From assembly GCA_019307065.1 (NCBI GenBank), contig JAFDKH010000004.1, positions 1 to 57,967 of the forward strand: a DNA stretch of 57,967 bases. Direction: 5' to 3'. Under the pieces are notes generated by a model. It saw only the letters and a list, made by a program, of their open reading frames with translations, had not been told where the DNA came from and ran no database searches. The stretch's first letter is position 1, and each line of letters begins with the position of its first letter. Source of the stretch: Deltaproteobacteria bacterium (GTDB taxonomy: Bacteria > Myxococcota > B64-G9). Shown piece after piece: positions 54,609 through 57,967 of the stretch. The position numbers and the translations under genes are program-made.

Positions 54609-55922
54609 GTGGATGCCATGAGACAAATACTGATCGCTAGCCTGATAATGGTGTTGCCAGGCACAGTCTGGGCAAGAGCTGAAATCGATTTTTTTGATCC
54701 CAATTTCCGCCCCTATCCTCTGGCTATTACCGATTTCAAAGACATGAGTTCCGGGGCCAAAGATCTAGTCGAGACGGGCTCAGAGGTTCTGCGGTCGGAT
54801 CTGGGTATTGCCGGAGTATTCAAGTTGATCGATCCGCGTTCGTTCATCGCCGATCCCAAGCAAGAGGGTCTCAGCGGAGCCTCGATTAATTTTGCCGACT
54901 GGATTAATGTTGGGGCCGAAGGATTGATCAAGGTCGGCGTCCACAAGACTGGTACCGACGTGACCCTGGATTGTCACCTGTTCGACGTGCCATCCGGCAA
55001 AGAGTTGCTTCACAAGAAATACAACGGCAAGGCCAAGACCATCCGGATCATGGTTCATAAATTTGCCGATGTGGTTGTACGTCACTTTACCGGCAATCCG
55101 AGTATCTTTTTTACAAAAATCGTTTTTGCCAAACGCGTGAACCGCACAACAAAAGAAGTCTGTATTATGGACTTCGATGGCCGCAACGAACGCTGCCTGG
55201 TTAAAAACGGTTCGATCAACTTGTTGCCGGCCTGGGGGGCTGGTGGCCGGACGGTCTACTATTCGACCTATATAAAAGGCGGACCGCACCTGTATAAATA
55301 TGATCTTCGAACCAAAAAGAACAAGTGCATCAGCAAGGCATCCGGCTTGAACATCGGGGCTTCGGCATCGCCGAATGGCAAGTCGGTGGCCTTGACGCTC
55401 AGCAAGGATGAAAATTCAGAAGTGTATGTTCTAAAGGCCAACGGTACCCATCCCAAAAGACTCACCCGCGATTGGGCCATCGATAGCTCGCCTTCCTGGT
55501 CGCCGGATTCCAAGAAGATAGCTTTTGTCTCAGAGCGCTCCGGTAATCCGCAAGTTTATCAAATGAACGTCGATGGTAGCGGGGCTAAACGGCTGACATT
55601 CAAGGGTAACTACAATCAAACTCCGGACTGGTCGCCGCGGGGTGACTGGATTCTCTTCAATGCCCGGGATGAACGCCTGGTCTATGACATTTTCAAAATC
55701 AATCCTGAGACCGGTGTAATCAAGCGATTGACTCAGGATCAAGGCAATAATGAGCATCCCACCTTCAGCCCGGACGGCAGTCTGGTGGTTTTCTCTTCTA
55801 CCCGAACCGGGGAATCAAAGCTGTATATTATGAACGCCGACGGTACCAACCAGCGGCTGATCTCGCGAAAAAAGGGTGAGTACACAACACCTGAGTGGGG
55901 TCCTTGGGTGGGCGGAAAGTAG
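54609..55922 (+). CDS. tolB: Tol-Pal translocation protein TolB
   Basis: This 437-aa periplasmic protein has a signal peptide, an N-terminal domain (about 25-160) and a six-bladed beta-propeller built of PD40-type repeats (WSPDSKKIAFVSERSG, WSPRGDWILFNARDE, FSPDGSLVVFSSTRTG). It binds Pal and TolA. The start is GTG, with GAGAGG five bases upstream; the ATG three codons on would have poor spacing. A perfect TATAAT at 54535 may mark an internal promoter, although a good -35 box is missing. pal follows after 11 bases. Confidence 0.95.
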   Translation: MDAMRQILIASLIMVLPGTVWARAEIDFFDPNFRPYPLAITDFKDMSSGAKDLVETGSEVLRSDLGIAGVFKLIDPRSFIADPKQEGLSGASINFADWINVGAEGLIKVGVHKTGTDVTLDCHLFDVPSGKELLHKKYNGKAKTIRIMVHKFADVVVRHFTGNPSIFFTKIVFAKRVNRTTKEVCIMDFDGRNERCLVKNGSINLLPAWGAGGRTVYYSTYIKGGPHLYKYDLRTKKNKCISKASGLNIGASASPNGKSVALTLSKDENSEVYVLKANGTHPKRLTRDWAIDSSPSWSPDSKKIAFVSERSGNPQVYQMNVDGSGAKRLTFKGNYNQTPDWSPRGDWILFNARDERLVYDIFKINPETGVIKRLTQDQGNNEHPTFSPDGSLVVFSSTRTGESKLYIMNADGTNQRLISRKKGEYTTPEWGPWVGGK

Positions 55923-55933
55923 GAGGGGCTGCT

Positions 55934-56647
55934 ATGCGAATCAGATATTCGACGATCTTTGCCTGCCTGGCAATTTCTACAATTCTTTCAGGCTGTCCCA
56001 AGCAGATTCCGCAACCGGAGATTGATGCGGCCGAAGGCGCCATGGCCGACATTGAGGCATACAAGGACTGTGCCCCGGAATCCTACCAGGCCGCCAAGAC
56101 AATGATGGATAATGCTCAAGCCCTATTAAAGGAAGAGCTTTACGAAGAGGCCAAGACGGCGCTCCTGGCGGCCAAACGGCTGGCCGAGAAGGCCAAGCAA
56201 GAGTGTGATAAAAAACGCAAAGAAGAAGAAGAGCGCAAGAGACTAGAGGCGGCCAAGGCGAAACTCGAGCCGGTCGCCAAAGAAATAGCAGTCGAGAAAA
56301 CCGACTCCGGGCCCGACAGCCTGGTTACGGTTCATTTCGGGTTCAATGACTCCAGTCTTTCGGATGAGGCCCGCAACGCCATGGGCAACAATGCCGAATA
56401 TTTGGGTATCCATAAAAAAATTCGTGTGCAAATTGAAGGCCATTGCGATGAGCGCGGTTCGACCGAATATAATTTATCGCTGGGTGAGCGGCGGGCCATG
56501 GCAGTCAAGAACTACCTGGTCAAATTGGGAGTCGAGCCCGGCCGCCTCGAAATAATTTCTTACGGTGAAGAACGTCCCGCCGAAACCGGCGCCAGCGAAG
56601 ATGCCTGGGCACAAAACCGCCGGGCCGAATTTCGCGAACTCGAGTAA
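55934..56647 (+). CDS. pal: Peptidoglycan-associated lipoprotein Pal
   Basis: This 237-aa lipoprotein has the lipobox LSGC. A helical region (about 30-120) rich in Ala, Lys and Glu follows, longer than in E. coli Pal. The OmpA-like peptidoglycan-binding domain (about 128-237) has VHFGFNDSSL, IEGHCDERGSTEYNLSLGERRA and GEERPAETG, with the Asp and Arg that hold diaminopimelate. AGGAGGGGC precedes the ATG. It ends the Tol-Pal cluster. The usual next gene, ybgF/cpoB, is missing and a GH43-like gene lies on the opposite strand. Confidence 0.95.
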   Translation: MRIRYSTIFACLAISTILSGCPKQIPQPEIDAAEGAMADIEAYKDCAPESYQAAKTMMDNAQALLKEELYEEAKTALLAAKRLAEKAKQECDKKRKEEEERKRLEAAKAKLEPVAKEIAVEKTDSGPDSLVTVHFGFNDSSLSDEARNAMGNNAEYLGIHKKIRVQIEGHCDERGSTEYNLSLGERRAMAVKNYLVKLGVEPGRLEIISYGEERPAETGASEDAWAQNRRAEFRELE

Positions 56648-56690
56648 ACCCGCGCGCTGGCAGGTAAACTGCGGTGCAAGAATCAGCGTT

Positions 56691-57965
56691 TCAGGGTTGC
56701 ACGACTTCCACTTCCGGTGTTTCTGATGGGAAGCGCGGGCGGATGTAGACCTGGCCCAATCCATCTCCGCGGTCCTCAAACTCGATCGGGCTCACCCACA
56801 CGTCCCGGGAACAGTCTCCCTGGCCGGCGCAGGCGCTGGAGTCCAGCCGGTGGTGTACGAAGTACCAGTGCTCCCCGTCCGGGCCCAGGACTGCCGAACC
56901 GTGCCCGAAAGCCTGCTGCTGGCTGGGGATTAGGTAGCGTCCGACCAGGCGGTCGGGGTTCGAATAGACCAACTGCGCAACATCGGGCGCGGCCACCCAG
57001 TAGACATGATAATAGGCCGAATCCCACAAGCTGCCGCTCACCAACAGGTAGACCCAGTCGCCGCGACGGAACAGGCTGGCGCCTTCGGTGACCCCCCAGG
57101 AGTACCCGTCGCGGAGGAATTCCTCGCCATAGCGGCTGCGGGTGAACGAGAGCATCTGGGCACAACGAGGACAATAGGACGCCAGCAGGGCCCGGGTTGC
57201 AGCGTCGTGGGGATTAGCGGCGAAGATCTGCGGCAGATCCGGATCGCAAAGCACCGCGAAGGGATCGTCCGGATCCAGTTCGGTGATGTGAAGGTGCTCG
57301 CCGTGGTTGGTCTCCTCCCAGGGAACCATGGGCGGGCTGTTGGTGAACCAACTGTAGGCCAGCCACCATCGGCCGCTTAGCGGATCGAAGAAGACGTCGG
57401 AATCAAGTCGGATCACTTGATGGCAATATCCGTTTTGGCAGTTCGGCGAGGCATAATCGACGCTGCGGGGAATCTGCTGCCTGACATCCGCAGGGCAGCT
57501 GGTTTTGTTGGCGCCGGCGGGGAAAGGTTCCCAGGCATGTTCGACGGTGGCGTAAGGGCCGGTGGGTGCAGAAGAAGATGCCAGGTACACTCCGCCATCC
57601 TCCGCGTAGGCCGGGCAAGGCTCCTGCGCCGAGGGAAAACGGCTGGCGGAAAAGCCCAGCAGGTAGAGCCCGGAGCGAATCCGGTTCAGATGCGGTGCCC
57701 AGACCGAGCAGAAGTGCCCTCCGTTGACGTCGAGCGAATGGCCCGGGGTTCGTGCGCGACCGAAGGCACGGTCCGGCATCAGTTCCCAGTGGATCAGATC
57801 ACCGGACCGGTAGATCGGGATGTCGTCCGCGTTGTGAACGGTGTGGACCAGGTAGAACACTGGATCACCGTTCGGATCGAGATCCCGCAACACGTGGGGA
57901 TCCGGGTGGTCTCCCGGAATGACCGGGTTGACCGCCGGGACCACACACAGATCCTGTTGCCCGCA
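56691..57965 (-). CDS. GH43-like five-bladed beta-propeller glycosidase, 5' end outside the window
   Basis: A reading frame runs open to the window edge at 57965, so the N-terminus is missing. The visible part (about 425 aa) opens NPVIPGDHPDPHVLR, as in family 43 glycosidases, where the Asp after HPDP is the catalytic base. VWAPHLNRI and a GYSWGVTEGASLFRR segment, where the catalytic acid Glu should lie, also fit. Residues upstream of the first GTG (CGQQDLCV) remain in frame, which suggests an exported precursor. Sugar specificity is unknown. The DNA looks more GC-rich than its neighbours, which hints at a different origin. Confidence 0.8.
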   Translation of the reverse strand, partial: CGQQDLCVVPAVNPVIPGDHPDPHVLRDLDPNGDPVFYLVHTVHNADDIPIYRSGDLIHWELMPDRAFGRARTPGHSLDVNGGHFCSVWAPHLNRIRSGLYLLGFSASRFPSAQEPCPAYAEDGGVYLASSSAPTGPYATVEHAWEPFPAGANKTSCPADVRQQIPRSVDYASPNCQNGYCHQVIRLDSDVFFDPLSGRWWLAYSWFTNSPPMVPWEETNHGEHLHITELDPDDPFAVLCDPDLPQIFAANPHDAATRALLASYCPRCAQMLSFTRSRYGEEFLRDGYSWGVTEGASLFRRGDWVYLLVSGSLWDSAYYHVYWVAAPDVAQLVYSNPDRLVGRYLIPSQQQAFGHGSAVLGPDGEHWYFVHHRLDSSACAGQGDCSRDVWVSPIEFEDRGDGLGQVYIRPRFPSETPEVEVVQP

Positions 57966-57967
57966 TT

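Overview
The window looks like part of a Gram-negative chromosome from a deltaproteobacterial or myxobacterial-type lineage. I cannot fix the taxon. The envelope is clearly diderm: a Tol-Pal cluster, an LpoA-like lipoprotein, three parvulin-type foldases and about eight proteins with lipobox-type leaders, none with Asp at +2. The extracellular proteins are large and built of Big_2, Big_1, PKD, beta-helix and Cys-rich repeats. There are three PilZ genes and one HD-GYP gene. I see no tRNA, rRNA, IS element, phage block or CRISPR array, and no gene-free gap exceeds 300 bases.

Layout. 1-1.9 kb: a PLP-dependent deaminase/desulfhydrase-like gene and a PhzF-like gene. 1.9-12.4 kb (minus): two giant exported proteins, a 2013-aa Big_2/PKD/beta-helix lipoprotein and a 1397-aa protein of about 51 four-cysteine modules. 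12.6-17.1 kb (plus): PilZ, tail-anchored PilZ, rlmE, a MoxR ATPase, PilZ and an FAD oxidoreductase. 17.2-22.2 kb: the F1 sector of ATP synthase (atpHAGDC) with no F0 genes beside it. 22.2-23.8 kb: speD plus an ACL5-like aminopropyltransferase behind a structured leader with a 22-codon ORF. 23.8-27.4 kb: a DAG-kinase-like gene, a GAF-HD-GYP gene, a secreted proline-rich protein and a SixA-like phosphatase. 27.5-32.6 kb: glycosyltransferase, TetR, nadE, an RluA-type gene and a collar-like lipoprotein. 32.6-34.4 kb (minus): a DUF2058-like gene and add. 34.6-41.5 kb (plus): three parvulin genes, then pdxA and uvrA with 4-base overlaps. 41.5-49.9 kb (minus): murI, grpE, dnaK, a dnaJ-like gene, an LpoA-like lipoprotein, an M50 protease and a zinc-ribbon membrane protein. 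50-52.4 kb (minus): a Big_1-type lipoprotein. 52.5-56.6 kb (plus): tolQ-tolR-tolA-like-tolB-pal. 56.7 kb to the end (minus): a GH43-like gene cut by the window edge.

Much of the content serves envelope building: surface repeat proteins, periplasmic foldases, Tol-Pal, a peptidoglycan-linked lipoprotein, glutamate racemase and a membrane protease, beside chaperone and energy genes. The observations I would follow first are the speD leader, which can form two mutually exclusive structures around its ribosome-binding site; the ACL5-type signature of the neighbouring aminopropyltransferase; and the nested repeat architecture of the Cys-rich giant protein.
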